Shown here: positions 33,722 to 43,039 of the stretch, piece by piece
How the letters are laid out: every line of letters starts with the position of its first letter
Position numbering within the stretch: position 1 is the stretch's first letter
Source: Pseudomonadales bacterium
GTDB taxonomy: Bacteria > Pseudomonadota > Gammaproteobacteria > Pseudomonadales > Azotimanducaceae
DNA length: 64,000 nt
Direction of reading: 5' to 3'
Assembly (NCBI GenBank): GCA_019634925.1
Contig: JAHCAL010000002.1
Coordinates: 62,001 to 126,000, forward strand
Notes under the pieces: model-generated
What the model was told of the DNA's origin: nothing
What the model saw: only the letters and a program-made list of their open reading frames with translations
The model's database searches: none
Translations under genes and position numbers: made by a program

Positions 33722-34829
33722 CTGGAGTACTCGCGCAGCAGCACCAGGACCTGCTGGCCGAACTCGCGGTCGAGCGCGCTGCCGTCGGCAGCCTGCGCGG
33801 TGACGACCTGGGAGCCGTCGGTCTGACTGCGGATCCGGATCTGCAGGTTCATGGTCTCCTTGCGGCCGAACGAGAACATCCGGCGCAGGAAGCCCTTGCG
33901 CTCGGGCTCGCCGACTTCGAGATCGGGAGAAATGCTGATCAGGTAGCTGCCCGCGGTCTCGTCGGCGTCGTCCACCTCGATGTTGGCGCGCGAAAGCGAT
34001 TGGCCGATCGTGGCCCATGCCCGCGGATAGTCGACCAGCAGTCGCAGCACCGGGTCGCCTTCCGGGTCGCGGTCAAGGTAGGACTTCGCGCCGCTGCCGA
34101 TGTCCTGCGCGACCATCGAGACGGTCTGTTCGGCAACGCGCGCGGCGATGTACGCGCCGAGTTCGTTCAGCAGGTCCTGTTCGGCGGTCGCGAGATGCGA
34201 AGCGGTCGATTCCAGCGAGACCAGGTCGTCGGGCGCCGGTGGCGAGAACGCATCGTTCTCGTAGCGGATGTGGACTTCCGAGGTGCGCTCGCGCAGCCCG
34301 GGTTCGACGCGCAGCCGCACGCGGTCCCGCCCGCCGCTCATCTGGGCGGCGGCCTTCGCGTCGCGGATGGCGAGGCGGATCACGTCACGGTAAGGCTCTG
34401 CACCCACCGTCATCCAATCGGTGTCCAGCCGGCCTTCCGCCGGCAGCTCGCGCGCGAGCGGCACGCCGTTCTCGGCCAGAAACTGCTTCAGCTTCGGCCA
34501 GACGATGGTCGGATCTTCCGGAATGGCGAGCCAGCGCCGCTCCCCGAGCCGCTGGATGCGCACCTCGTCGCGACTGTCGGCGCCGTGGATCGCGTTCGGT
34601 CGCGGCGGCTTGGCGTCGTAATACTCGGGCCGCAAAGGTGTCGGAATCGCCGGGATCGGCGCCGTATCCTGCACCCGCGTAGCCACCAGCTCCCCGGGAA
34701 TGACCAGCGGGGGATTCTCGACCGTCTCGAGGTATTCGCTGCGCCGATCGACGATGAATCCGCGCTCGCCCGTGATCCACGAACATCCGCCGACCAGGAC
34801 CAGGAGCAGCATCCAGCCGAGCTTCCACA

Positions 34830-34830
<1 letters not shown>
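33718..34830 (-). CDS. bamC: Outer-membrane assembly lipoprotein BamC
   Basis: Lipoprotein of 370 aa, part of the BAM complex that folds beta-barrels into the outer membrane. The signal peptide MWKLGWMLLLVLVGGC carries Cys16 as the lipidated residue. The unstructured N-terminal stretch after it binds BamD in E. coli, followed by two helix-grip domains. The region WLAIPEDPTIVWPKLKQFLAENG starts the first, and LRLLVDYPRAWATIGQSLSRANIEVDD the second. It starts on a one-base overlap with the dapA stop (TGATG), the usual dapA-bamC arrangement in gammaproteobacteria. Confidence 0.92.
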
Positions 34831-35705
<875 letters not shown>

Positions 35706-35770
35706 GCTTCAAGGCGCCTGGACCGAAAAACGGCGCCATGGTACTTGAGGTCCTCGCGCGAATGCACGCC

Positions 35771-36940
35771 TCACGAACGCGTGCCGGCGCCTGTCGCTGG
35801 CACCTCGGCGGCCTGCCCGGCACGGGCTTCGACGAACGGCTCGGCGCCCGCCTCGGCAGTCATCGGCAATACCGTAGGCGCGTCCGGATCCTGGCGCGGC
35901 CAGGCGTTGTAGATCGCCTTGACGAGGGTGGCGAGCGGGATGGCGAAGAAGACGCCCCAGAAGCCCCAAAGCCCGCCGAACACCAGGATCGCCAGGATGA
36001 TCGTGATCGGATGCAGGTCGTTGGCCTCGGAGAACAGCAGCGGGACCAGGACGTTGCCGTCGAGCGCCTGCAGGATCCCGTACGCGATCAGCACCCAGGC
36101 GGCGTCCCAGGTCCAGCCGAACTGGATCAGTGCGACCAGCGCGACCGGAAAGGTCGCGACCGCGGCCCCCACGAACGGGATCAGGACCGACAGTCCGACG
36201 ATGACGCCGAGCAGGGCCGCATAGTTGAGCCCCATCAGCGTGAACACGACGAACGTGGTGGCGCCGACGATCAGGATCTCGATGAACTTGCCGCGCACGT
36301 AGTTGGCGAGCTGTCGGTTCATTTCGGTTCCGACCTGGGTCAGCATCAGGCGGTCCTTCGGCAGCAGCGAGCGGAACCCGGCCATCAGGCCGGCCCGGTC
36401 CTTGAGAAAGAAGAACACCGAAATGGGCACCAGCACCAGGTAGATCAGCAGGCCCACCACCGACGGCAGATTGGCCACCAGGTTTTCCAGCACCGTGCCG
36501 CTCAGGTTCCCGACGTGGTTCGTGGTGGATGCAATCCACTGGTCGACCTGCGCCTGGGTGACGAGATCGGGGAACCGCTCGGCAAGATCGCGGGTGACGT
36601 CGCGCAGCCGGTTCATGATCTGCGGGAGCGCCTCCACCATGGCGCGCAACTGCTGCCAGACGAGCGGCACGACCACGACCATCAGCGCGATCAGTCCTCC
36701 GACGAACAGCACGAACGTGAGGTAGACGGCGACCGGCTCGGGCACCCGCCAGCGCATCAGGCGCTTGACGAGGCCCTGCAGCAGGAACGCGAGCACGAGC
36801 CCGGTCAGGACCGGCGCGAGCACCTGCCCGAGCACGAACAGCACGAGGAATCCGGCGACGAGCAGGACCACCAGGTAGATGGCCTCCTCGTTGGAGAAGT
36901 GCCGGTTGACCCACCCGCTGATGACCTGCAGGAACTGCAT
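35771..36940 (-). CDS. AI-2E family transporter (PerM-like permease)
   Basis: Polytopic membrane protein of 389 aa, with about eight helices. Conserved segments of the family are VGLLIYLVLVPISVFFFLKDR, FIEILIVGATTFVVFTLMGLNYA and LGVIVGLSVLIPFVGAAVATFPVALVAL. Its C-terminal tail is polar and Glu/Ala-rich. Despite the family name the substrate is unknown in most members; E. coli homologues include TqsA (AI-2 export) and PerM. It overlaps tusA by one base (TGATG), so the two are coupled. Confidence 0.9.
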   Translation of the reverse strand: MQFLQVISGWVNRHFSNEEAIYLVVLLVAGFLVLFVLGQVLAPVLTGLVLAFLLQGLVKRLMRWRVPEPVAVYLTFVLFVGGLIALMVVVVPLVWQQLRAMVEALPQIMNRLRDVTRDLAERFPDLVTQAQVDQWIASTTNHVGNLSGTVLENLVANLPSVVGLLIYLVLVPISVFFFLKDRAGLMAGFRSLLPKDRLMLTQVGTEMNRQLANYVRGKFIEILIVGATTFVVFTLMGLNYAALLGVIVGLSVLIPFVGAAVATFPVALVALIQFGWTWDAAWVLIAYGILQALDGNVLVPLLFSEANDLHPITIILAILVFGGLWGFWGVFFAIPLATLVKAIYNAWPRQDPDAPTVLPMTAEAGAEPFVEARAGQAAEVPATGAGTRS

Positions 36941-37200
36941 CAGCCGGACTTCTTGCGCAACAGGTAGACGTACGTCTCGTCGCTCGTCGCCGATTCGAGC
37001 AGCACGTGACCACTCTGCCGTGCGAATACTTCGAAGTCCCGCACCGATCCCGGGTCGGTCGCCAGCACCCGCAGCAGGGCGCCGGGCCCGAGTTCATTGA
37101 GCGCCTTCTTGGCCTTCAGCAGCGGCATCGGGCAGTTCAGTCCGCGCACGTCGAGGACCACCGCCGGGTCGGCGCCGGCCTTGTCGTGTTCAGGGGTCAT
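36940..37200 (-). CDS. tusA: TusA-family sulfur carrier protein
   Basis: Small protein of 86 aa with the signature DVRGLNCPMPLLKAKKAL. The Cys of the CPxP motif carries persulfide sulfur. The two-layer fold continues with LRVLATDPGSVRDFEVFARQSGH. TusA proteins pass sulfur to tRNA thiolation, molybdopterin or dissimilatory sulfur enzymes. The gene starts a leftward run and overlaps the AI-2E permease, a pairing common in gammaproteobacteria. Confidence 0.92.
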   Translation of the reverse strand: MTPEHDKAGADPAVVLDVRGLNCPMPLLKAKKALNELGPGALLRVLATDPGSVRDFEVFARQSGHVLLESATSDETYVYLLRKKSG

Positions 37201-37291
37201 GGTCGCGCCAGAGTAGCGCGCAGGTCGGGCCTTCGCCAGCGCCAGACCGGGCGCGCGGGAACTATCGCTCTAGGGCCGCAGTCCATGCGGT

Positions 37292-38821
37292 ATGATTCCC
37301 GGCATGCCGACCGATACCCGCCAGCATTCGAGGGGCGCCCGCCGACCCGCGCCGGAACCGTCCCTTCAGCAAACCCTGGGGCCGGGCCAATGGGCGCCGC
37401 GCATCCTGCTCACGCTGCTGCTGGCCGTGACGACTCCCGCGGCCGGCAACGTTGCCGACCAGCTGCCCGCGCTCGGTGACGCGTCTTCCAGCCTGATCTC
37501 GCCGGCCCTCGAGCGGGAGATCGGCCAGCAGTTCATGAAGCAGATCCGCGGCGCGCTGCCCACGGTGGACGATCCCATTCTGCGCTACTGGATCGAGGTA
37601 CACCTGGCTGATCTCGCGCAGCATGCGCAGCTGCGCGACAGCAGTCTGCAGGTGGTCGTGATCGACAACCGCGACCTGAACGCCTTCGCAGCACCTGGCG
37701 GCGTGGTCGGCGTCAACCTGGGCCTTCTGCTGCAGGCCGAGGACGTACACGAATACTCATCGGTCATGGCGCACGAACTCGCCCACCTCTCGCAGCGGCA
37801 CTTCGCGCGCGGCATCGAGGAACAGCGCGCCCAGAGCATACCGACCATCGCGTCGCTGCTGGCCGCGATCCTGGTGGGCGCCATGGGCGGCGCCGATGCC
37901 GGGCTCGCGGCCATCACCGCGGCGCAGGCCGCGGCCCAGTCCAGCCAGTTGCGCTACAGCCGGGGCCGCGAACAGGAAGCCGACCGGATCGGCCTCACGA
38001 CCCTCATCCGGGCGGGCTACGATCCCAATGGCATGGCGCGCATGTTCGAACGCATGCAGCGGACCTACCGCTTCACCAGCCGGCCGCCCGAATTCCTGCT
38101 GACCCACCCGCTGTCGGAATCTCGCATCGCCGACGCTCGGCAAGGCGCCCAGGCGTACGACACCGCCCGATTCCCCGATCAGCCTGAATTCGGGATGATG
38201 CGTGCGCGGGCGCTGGTCCGCTACGCGGAGACGCCGCAGGCCGCGGTCGCCACGTTCGAGCGCGCGGTACGCGATGATCCCGACTCCGAGGTCGCGCGCT
38301 ACGGCCTCGCCCTCGCGCTGTCGCGGGCCGAGGCGCACGGGCAGGCGATCGCGCTCGGCGATGCGCTGTTCTCCAGCAGCCCGGAGCGGATTCTGCCGCT
38401 CGCGAGCTACGCCGAGCTCCTCATCAATGCCGGGCAATATGCCCAGGCGGAGCGCCTGCTCGAGCGGGGCCTCGCGCTCAATCCGGACAACGCACCGCTC
38501 GGCATGCTGCACGCCAGGACGCTCACCAAGGCGCAGCGCTACGACGATGCCGTCGCCGCGCTGACGCGCCAGAGCATCCTGCGCAGCGAGGACATCGACG
38601 TGTGGTATCAACTCGCGGAGGTGTCGGGTCTGGCCGGCAATATCGTCGGCGTCCATCGCGCGCGAGCCGAGTTCTTCGCACTGCGCGGCGCCTACGAGCG
38701 CGCGATCCAGCACCTCGAATACGCGCGGCGGCTCGCGGACCGGACCGACTCCCCGCTGATCGCCCGCCTCGACCAGCGCCTCGACGATTTCCGCACCGCG
38801 TTACGCCAGGCGCGCTCCTGA
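37292..38821 (+). CDS. bepA: BepA-like M48 metalloprotease with TPR domain
   Basis: Periplasmic zinc protease of 509 aa that, like E. coli BepA (YfgC), helps LptD and barrel assembly and degrades misfolded outer-membrane proteins. A hydrophobic segment (RILLTLLLAVTTPAAG) is the export signal. The catalytic motif is HELAHLSQRH (about residues 161-170) with the third ligand in RGREQEADRIG. The C-terminal half has tetratricopeptide repeats (YAELLINAGQYAQAERLLERG). An ATG four codons later (37304) is an alternative start. Divergent from tusA and convergent with nadA. Confidence 0.92.
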   Translation: MIPGMPTDTRQHSRGARRPAPEPSLQQTLGPGQWAPRILLTLLLAVTTPAAGNVADQLPALGDASSSLISPALEREIGQQFMKQIRGALPTVDDPILRYWIEVHLADLAQHAQLRDSSLQVVVIDNRDLNAFAAPGGVVGVNLGLLLQAEDVHEYSSVMAHELAHLSQRHFARGIEEQRAQSIPTIASLLAAILVGAMGGADAGLAAITAAQAAAQSSQLRYSRGREQEADRIGLTTLIRAGYDPNGMARMFERMQRTYRFTSRPPEFLLTHPLSESRIADARQGAQAYDTARFPDQPEFGMMRARALVRYAETPQAAVATFERAVRDDPDSEVARYGLALALSRAEAHGQAIALGDALFSSSPERILPLASYAELLINAGQYAQAERLLERGLALNPDNAPLGMLHARTLTKAQRYDDAVAALTRQSILRSEDIDVWYQLAEVSGLAGNIVGVHRARAEFFALRGAYERAIQHLEYARRLADRTDSPLIARLDQRLDDFRTALRQARS

Positions 38822-38833
38822 GCGGGCCTGCAT

Positions 38834-39883
38834 TCAGGCCCGGAAATCGAGCATCCGCTGCAGCGGTACCATGGCTCGACGCCCGATCTCGGGATCGACG
38901 TGGATCTCGTTCGCCGCCATGCCCGTCTCGTCGCGCAGGCTCCGCGCCAGCTGCTGCAACTCGTTCATGGCCATCCAGGGACAGTGCGCGCAACTCCTGC
39001 AGGTCGCGCCTTCGCCCGCGGTCGGCGCTTCGATGAAGCGTTTGTCGGGATTGCGCTGGCGCAGTTTGTGAAAGATGCCGCGGTCGGTCGCGACGATGAA
39101 CAGCTTGTGCGGCAGTTCGCCAGCGGCCCGGATGATCTGCGAGGTCGATCCGACCGCGTCGGCGATCTCGATCACCGCAGCCGGCGACTCCGGATGCACG
39201 AGCACGCCTGCATCGGGGTACAGCGCCTTGAGATCGAACAGGGCCTTGGCCTTGAACTCCTCGTGCACCACACAGGCGCCGCTCCAGAGCAGCATGTCCG
39301 CGCCGGTCCGGGTCTGGATGTAATGACCGAGATGCCGGTCCGGCGCCCAAAGTATTTTCTCGCCGGCGGCGTGCAGCCGCTCGACGATCGGCAGCGCGAC
39401 GCTGCTGGTCACCACCCAGTCCGACAACGCCTTGACCCGCGCGGACGTATTCGCATACACGACCACCTTGCGGTCCGGATGCTGCCGGCAGAACGCCTCG
39501 AACTCGTCCGGCGGACAGCCGAGATCGAGCGAACACTCGGCTTCGACCGTGGCCATGACCACACGCTTTTCCGGCGACAGGATCTTCGCCGTCTCGCCCA
39601 TGAAGCGCACCCCCGCGACCACCAGCGTCGCGGCCGGGTGGCGCTGGCCGAAACGGGCCATCTCGAGCGAGTCCGCGACGAATCCACCGGTCTCCTCGGC
39701 GAGGTCCTGTACGTCGGCGTCCACGTAGTAGTGCGCGATCAGCACCGCATCACGCGCCGCGAGCAGTGCCTTGATCTCGTTGCGCAGTGCGACCTTCTCC
39801 ATTGGATCCAGGTGCGCCGGATGGAACTGCGGCACCGTCTCCGGCGGCATCGAGTAGTCGGGCAGAACGATGGGCGTGCTCAT
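38834..39883 (-). CDS. nadA: Quinolinate synthase A
   Basis: [4Fe-4S] enzyme of 349 aa that condenses iminoaspartate with dihydroxyacetone phosphate to quinolinate in NAD synthesis. It has the repeated three-domain layout, with [50 protein letters not shown] and [15 protein letters not shown]. The single Cys in the first, middle and last parts are the expected cluster ligands. The start MSTPIVLPD is chosen over an upstream ATG. Its partner nadB is not in this window. It lies convergent to the bepA-like gene. Confidence 0.95.
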   Translation of the reverse strand: MSTPIVLPDYSMPPETVPQFHPAHLDPMEKVALRNEIKALLAARDAVLIAHYYVDADVQDLAEETGGFVADSLEMARFGQRHPAATLVVAGVRFMGETAKILSPEKRVVMATVEAECSLDLGCPPDEFEAFCRQHPDRKVVVYANTSARVKALSDWVVTSSVALPIVERLHAAGEKILWAPDRHLGHYIQTRTGADMLLWSGACVVHEEFKAKALFDLKALYPDAGVLVHPESPAAVIEIADAVGSTSQIIRAAGELPHKLFIVATDRGIFHKLRQRNPDKRFIEAPTAGEGATCRSCAHCPWMAMNELQQLARSLRDETGMAANEIHVDPEIGRRAMVPLQRMLDFRA

Positions 39884-40015
39884 CGAGGCGGTGATCCTGC
39901 TTTGGAAGGAGGCGTATACGATCTTCGGCAACACAGCCCGAGCCGGCGCCTCGTTTACTATATGCGCTTTCGAACCCGCGAATTCAACCTAGAGCGGAGC
40001 GCAGCAGAACACATA

Positions 40016-40867
40016 ATGGGCCGGATCCTCTTCCTCGTCACGGAGGGCGAACGCGCGCACAACGACAATCACCTGCGCCTGCCTGCCGCTTTCCGGGACG
40101 CCGGCTGGGAGACGTTCGTCCACGGTCACGACACCCTGCAGCTCCGGGGTGGCACCGTCCTGGCAGCCGGACGCCCGGTCGCCGACCACGACCTGGTCTG
40201 GGTGCTCGGTCTCGGCCGCGCGGCGACCTTCTTCGACCGCATGCAGCTCCTGCACCGGGTACCGCAGGACCGCTTCGTCACGCGAATCGATGCGCTCATG
40301 TACCTGCACGCGAAATATGCGTGGTCCGAACGCATGCCGGAGACCCATGCGGACAACGATCCGGACCGGCTGTTCGATATCGTCGCCGGGGGCGGCGACT
40401 GGGTTGCAAAGCCGACTGCGGGCAGCTTCGGGCGCGACGTGGAACGGGTCTTCCCGGATCCAGCGGGCCATGCCGCGCTGGTGCGCCTGACCGGCGCAGC
40501 GGAGCGCCGCTACTGCCTGCTGCAGCGCTATGTGCCCGAGATCGAATCCGGTGAGAAGCGCACGCTGATCGCCGGCGAGCGGATCGTCGGAACCTACCTG
40601 CGACTGCCGGGCGCGGACTTTCGCGCCAACCTGAGCCGCGCCGGACGTGCCGAACCCACGGTGCTGACGGCGGCAGAGTCACGGCGCGTGGCGGCCGTGC
40701 ATCGGGAGGTGCTCGCCGCGGGAATCGGCTTCGCGGCCATCGACATCGCGGGCCCCTACCTGATGGAGGTCAACCTGGCCAATCCGGGGGGACTCGGGAC
40801 CCTCGAAGCGCTCTACGGGGAAGATCCGGCGCCGCGCGTCGTGGCGGCGTTCGCGCACCGTCGCTGA
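40016..40867 (+). CDS. Glutathione synthetase-like ATP-grasp protein
   Basis: ATP-grasp protein of 283 aa. MGRILFLVTEGERAHNDNH starts the N-terminal domain. VAKPTAGSFGRDVERV corresponds to the ATP-binding K-P-x3-G loop of GshB, and CLLQRYVPEIESGEKRTLIAGERIVGTYLR to the GshB segment P-G-D-x-R. IDIAGPYLMEVNLANPGGLGTL carries the Mg2+-binding Glu and Asn. It is shorter than typical GshB (about 315 aa), so it may be a divergent glutathione synthetase or another ATP-dependent ligase. No gshA is in the window. Divergent from nadA over 132 bases. Confidence 0.8.
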   Translation: MGRILFLVTEGERAHNDNHLRLPAAFRDAGWETFVHGHDTLQLRGGTVLAAGRPVADHDLVWVLGLGRAATFFDRMQLLHRVPQDRFVTRIDALMYLHAKYAWSERMPETHADNDPDRLFDIVAGGGDWVAKPTAGSFGRDVERVFPDPAGHAALVRLTGAAERRYCLLQRYVPEIESGEKRTLIAGERIVGTYLRLPGADFRANLSRAGRAEPTVLTAAESRRVAAVHREVLAAGIGFAAIDIAGPYLMEVNLANPGGLGTLEALYGEDPAPRVVAAFAHRR

Positions 40868-40897
40868 CCGTCACCGGTCGCTCGGCGTGCACGCCGC

Positions 40898-41197
40898 TCA
40901 GTGGATCGCGGTGTCCGGTGGCCGCAGCGCCAGGAGCATCGAATGCAGGCGCTCGAGCGCATCCTGGCGCTCATCCAGCCGGTGCACCAGCGTCCGCACC
41001 AGTTCGTCGCGCCGGGGATGGTCGAGACGACGGCAGGTCTCGAGCGTGGCCTTCAGCCGCTCGATCTCACGCTCGAGCAGTTCCACGGCATCGTCGAGCC
41101 GCGTATTGATGGCATTGAGGCGTTCACGGCGGGGCGGTGTCTGGTCCACGTCGGTCCTGTCTGGGTTCGGGATTTTCGTCAACTCTGTTACCAGCAT
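40898..41197 (-). CDS. Hypothetical small coiled-coil protein
   Basis: Protein of 99 aa that is almost entirely alpha-helical: LNAINTRLDDAVELLEREIERLKATLETCRRLDHPRRD, then ERQDALERLHSMLLAL. Heptad-like Leu/Ile spacing predicts a coiled coil. There is no signal or metal motif and no family is recognised. It is convergent with the ATP-grasp gene, 31 bases from its stop. Composition and codon use are like genuine genes here, which supports it. Confidence 0.55.
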   Translation of the reverse strand: MLVTELTKIPNPDRTDVDQTPPRRERLNAINTRLDDAVELLEREIERLKATLETCRRLDHPRRDELVRTLVHRLDERQDALERLHSMLLALRPPDTAIH

Positions 41198-41504
41198 AGG
41201 CGATCTATCCGACCCTGGCAGCCAACCGGGTGGCCAACGTTCGAAACCCCAACGTGCATCACATGCCCCCGGCGACGCCGCTTGCGTTTATGCCGACCCC
41301 GCTTAGACTTCGGCCTCTGCGGCGAGTGTAGCGAGGCCCGGCAGCCGGCCTGATCGACGCGCCGGTGATGCACCAGTATAGGCCGACGGCGCGCAGTGTG
41401 CGGCTGCGCGACGCGCCGCTAGCCGTTAGCCGCAGCCGCTAGCCGTTAGCCGTTAGCCGTTAGCCGCAATAGGGCCGCGGCGGAGAAAGTTGAAGGAGGA
41501 CACA
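41198..41504. other. Intergenic region upstream of SDR gene
   Basis: About 307 bases between divergent genes. It holds the TTAGCCG repeat tract (41415-41468) and, just before the SDR start, the ribosome binding site GAAGGAGG. No terminator or RNA is seen. Confidence 0.45.
41415..41468 (+). repeat. TTAGCCG/CTAGCCG microrepeat tract
   Basis: The 54-base stretch is built from repeats of (T/C)TAGCCG and GCA separators: a 20-base block GCCGCTAGCCGTTAGCCGCA is followed by the same block enlarged by two further TTAGCCG units. It ends 36 bases before the SDR ATG and looks slippage-prone. Confidence 0.85.
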
Positions 41505-42380
41505 ATGGGCATGCTCGACGGCAAGGTGGCAATCGTGACGGGCGCAGGCGGCGGCATCGGCCGCGCGCACGCGCTGCTGCTGGCGAAGGAAGGCGCTGCG
41601 GTGGTGGTCAACGACCTCGGCGGCGCGCGCGACGGATCCGGCGCCTCGAGCTCGATGGCGGATGCCGTGGTGGCAGAGATCCGCGCCGCCGGCGGCAAGG
41701 CGGTCGCCAACTACGGTTCGGTCACCGACAAGGCCGCCGCCCAGGCGATGGTGGACCAGGCCGTGCGCGAATTCGGCAAGCTCGACATCCTGATCGCCAA
41801 CGCCGGCATCCTGCGCGACAAGTCGTTCAAGAACATGGATGACGCCATGTGGGACGTGGTGCTCGAGGTTCACCTGCGCGGGACCTACCTCACCACCAAG
41901 GCCGCCTACGACCGCATGATCGAACAGGGCACCGGCGGCCGCATCATCATGACCAGCTCCACGTCCGGACTGCTCGGCAACTTCGGCCAGACCAACTACG
42001 GCGCGGCCAAGGCCGGCATCGCCGGCTTCATGCGCTGCCTGTGGCTGGAGGGACTGAAGTACGGGATCACCGTGAACGTGCTCGCACCCACGGCGATGTC
42101 GCGGATGACCGAGGACATCCTGCCGGATGCGGTGAAGGACCGGTTCCCGCCGGAAAATGTCTCCCCGGCCATCGTGTTTCTCTGCAGCGACGACGCGCGC
42201 GAGATCAGTGGCCGCCAGTGGCTGATCGGGGGCAACAACGTATCCCTGCTGTCGTGGCAGGTCACTTCGATCGCCGACCGCCCGCTCGAGGAAGGTCCGT
42301 GGGCGGTCGCCGAGATCGGCGAGAAGATCCTCGCGAGCAAGGCCGGCTGGCCGCCGGTCAATCCGCTGCGTGGCCTGTAA
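41505..42380 (+). CDS. SDR-family oxidoreductase (HSD17B4-like)
   Basis: Short-chain dehydrogenase of 291 aa using NAD(P). The nucleotide-binding motif VTGAGGGIGRAHALLLAKEG is at about 11-30. VVVNDLGGARDGSGASSS is characteristic of the peroxisomal multifunctional enzyme/17-beta-HSD type 4 branch. Catalytic residues are the Ser in MTSSTSG and Tyr/Lys in NYGAAKAG. It probably oxidises a 3-hydroxyacyl-CoA or a steroid alcohol. The ATG at 41505 is chosen because GAAGGAGG lies five bases upstream; an ATG 15 bases earlier overlaps that site. It starts a rightward group with sulfotransferase and MFS genes. Confidence 0.92.
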   Translation: MGMLDGKVAIVTGAGGGIGRAHALLLAKEGAAVVVNDLGGARDGSGASSSMADAVVAEIRAAGGKAVANYGSVTDKAAAQAMVDQAVREFGKLDILIANAGILRDKSFKNMDDAMWDVVLEVHLRGTYLTTKAAYDRMIEQGTGGRIIMTSSTSGLLGNFGQTNYGAAKAGIAGFMRCLWLEGLKYGITVNVLAPTAMSRMTEDILPDAVKDRFPPENVSPAIVFLCSDDAREISGRQWLIGGNNVSLLSWQVTSIADRPLEEGPWAVAEIGEKILASKAGWPPVNPLRGL

Positions 42381-42400
42381 CGCCACGGGAGCAACCGAAC

Positions 42401-43027
42401 ATGACCATCAAGGTGATCGGTGCCGGATTCGGCCGTACCGGTACGCTGTCCCTGAAACTCGCGCTCGAGCGGCTCGGGTTCGGCAAGTGCTACCACATGA
42501 TGGAACTGTTCGGGCACCCGGACCACGTCGGACGGTGGCGCCAGGCCGGCCGCGGCGAGCGGGTGGACTGGGATGTCCTGTACGCGGGCTACCAGTCGAC
42601 CGTCGACTGGCCGTCCTGCAACTTCTACGCGGAACACATGCGGCACTACCCTGATGCCAAGGTGATCCTGAGCGAACGCGATCCCGAGCGCTGGTACGAG
42701 AGCGTGATGAATACCATCTATCCCTCGAGCCGCGCGGTACGCGAGTCCGGCGACCCGGCCATGCAACCCTGGGCGGACATGGCCTGGGAACTCATCTGGG
42801 ACGGCCTGTTCGGTGGTCGCATGGACGACAAGGCGCACGTCATCGAGGTCTATCGCAGACACAACCAGCGCGTTCGCGAGGTGGTCCCGGCCGAACGACT
42901 GCTGGTCTTCGAGGCAATCGAGGGCTGGGCGCCGCTCTGTGCGTTCCTCGGCTCCCCGGTTCCCGACGAACCGTATCCCAAGGTCAACACGACCGAGGAG
43001 TTCCACAACCGCCCGCCGCGCCGGTAA
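42401..43027 (+). CDS. Sulfotransferase family protein
   Basis: Protein of 208 aa with a P-loop-like PAPS-binding segment VIGAGFGRTGTLSLKLALE at the N-terminus and the second phosphate-binding part in VILSERDPERWYESVMNT. This is the sulfotransferase_17 type found in bacteria and eukaryotes. It probably transfers sulfate from PAPS to a small-molecule hydroxyl. The substrate is unknown. It follows the SDR gene by 20 bases and precedes the MFS gene by 12, so an operon is likely. The cysD homologue of the same window is 16 kb away. Confidence 0.88.
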   Translation: MTIKVIGAGFGRTGTLSLKLALERLGFGKCYHMMELFGHPDHVGRWRQAGRGERVDWDVLYAGYQSTVDWPSCNFYAEHMRHYPDAKVILSERDPERWYESVMNTIYPSSRAVRESGDPAMQPWADMAWELIWDGLFGGRMDDKAHVIEVYRRHNQRVREVVPAERLLVFEAIEGWAPLCAFLGSPVPDEPYPKVNTTEEFHNRPPRR

Positions 43028-43039
43028 CGGAGCGCACGG

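Noticed and set aside
38900..40867. 655-codon frame covering nadA antisense and the ATP-grasp gene
   Set aside because: Only the part from 40016 has protein features. The upstream extension is antisense to nadA.
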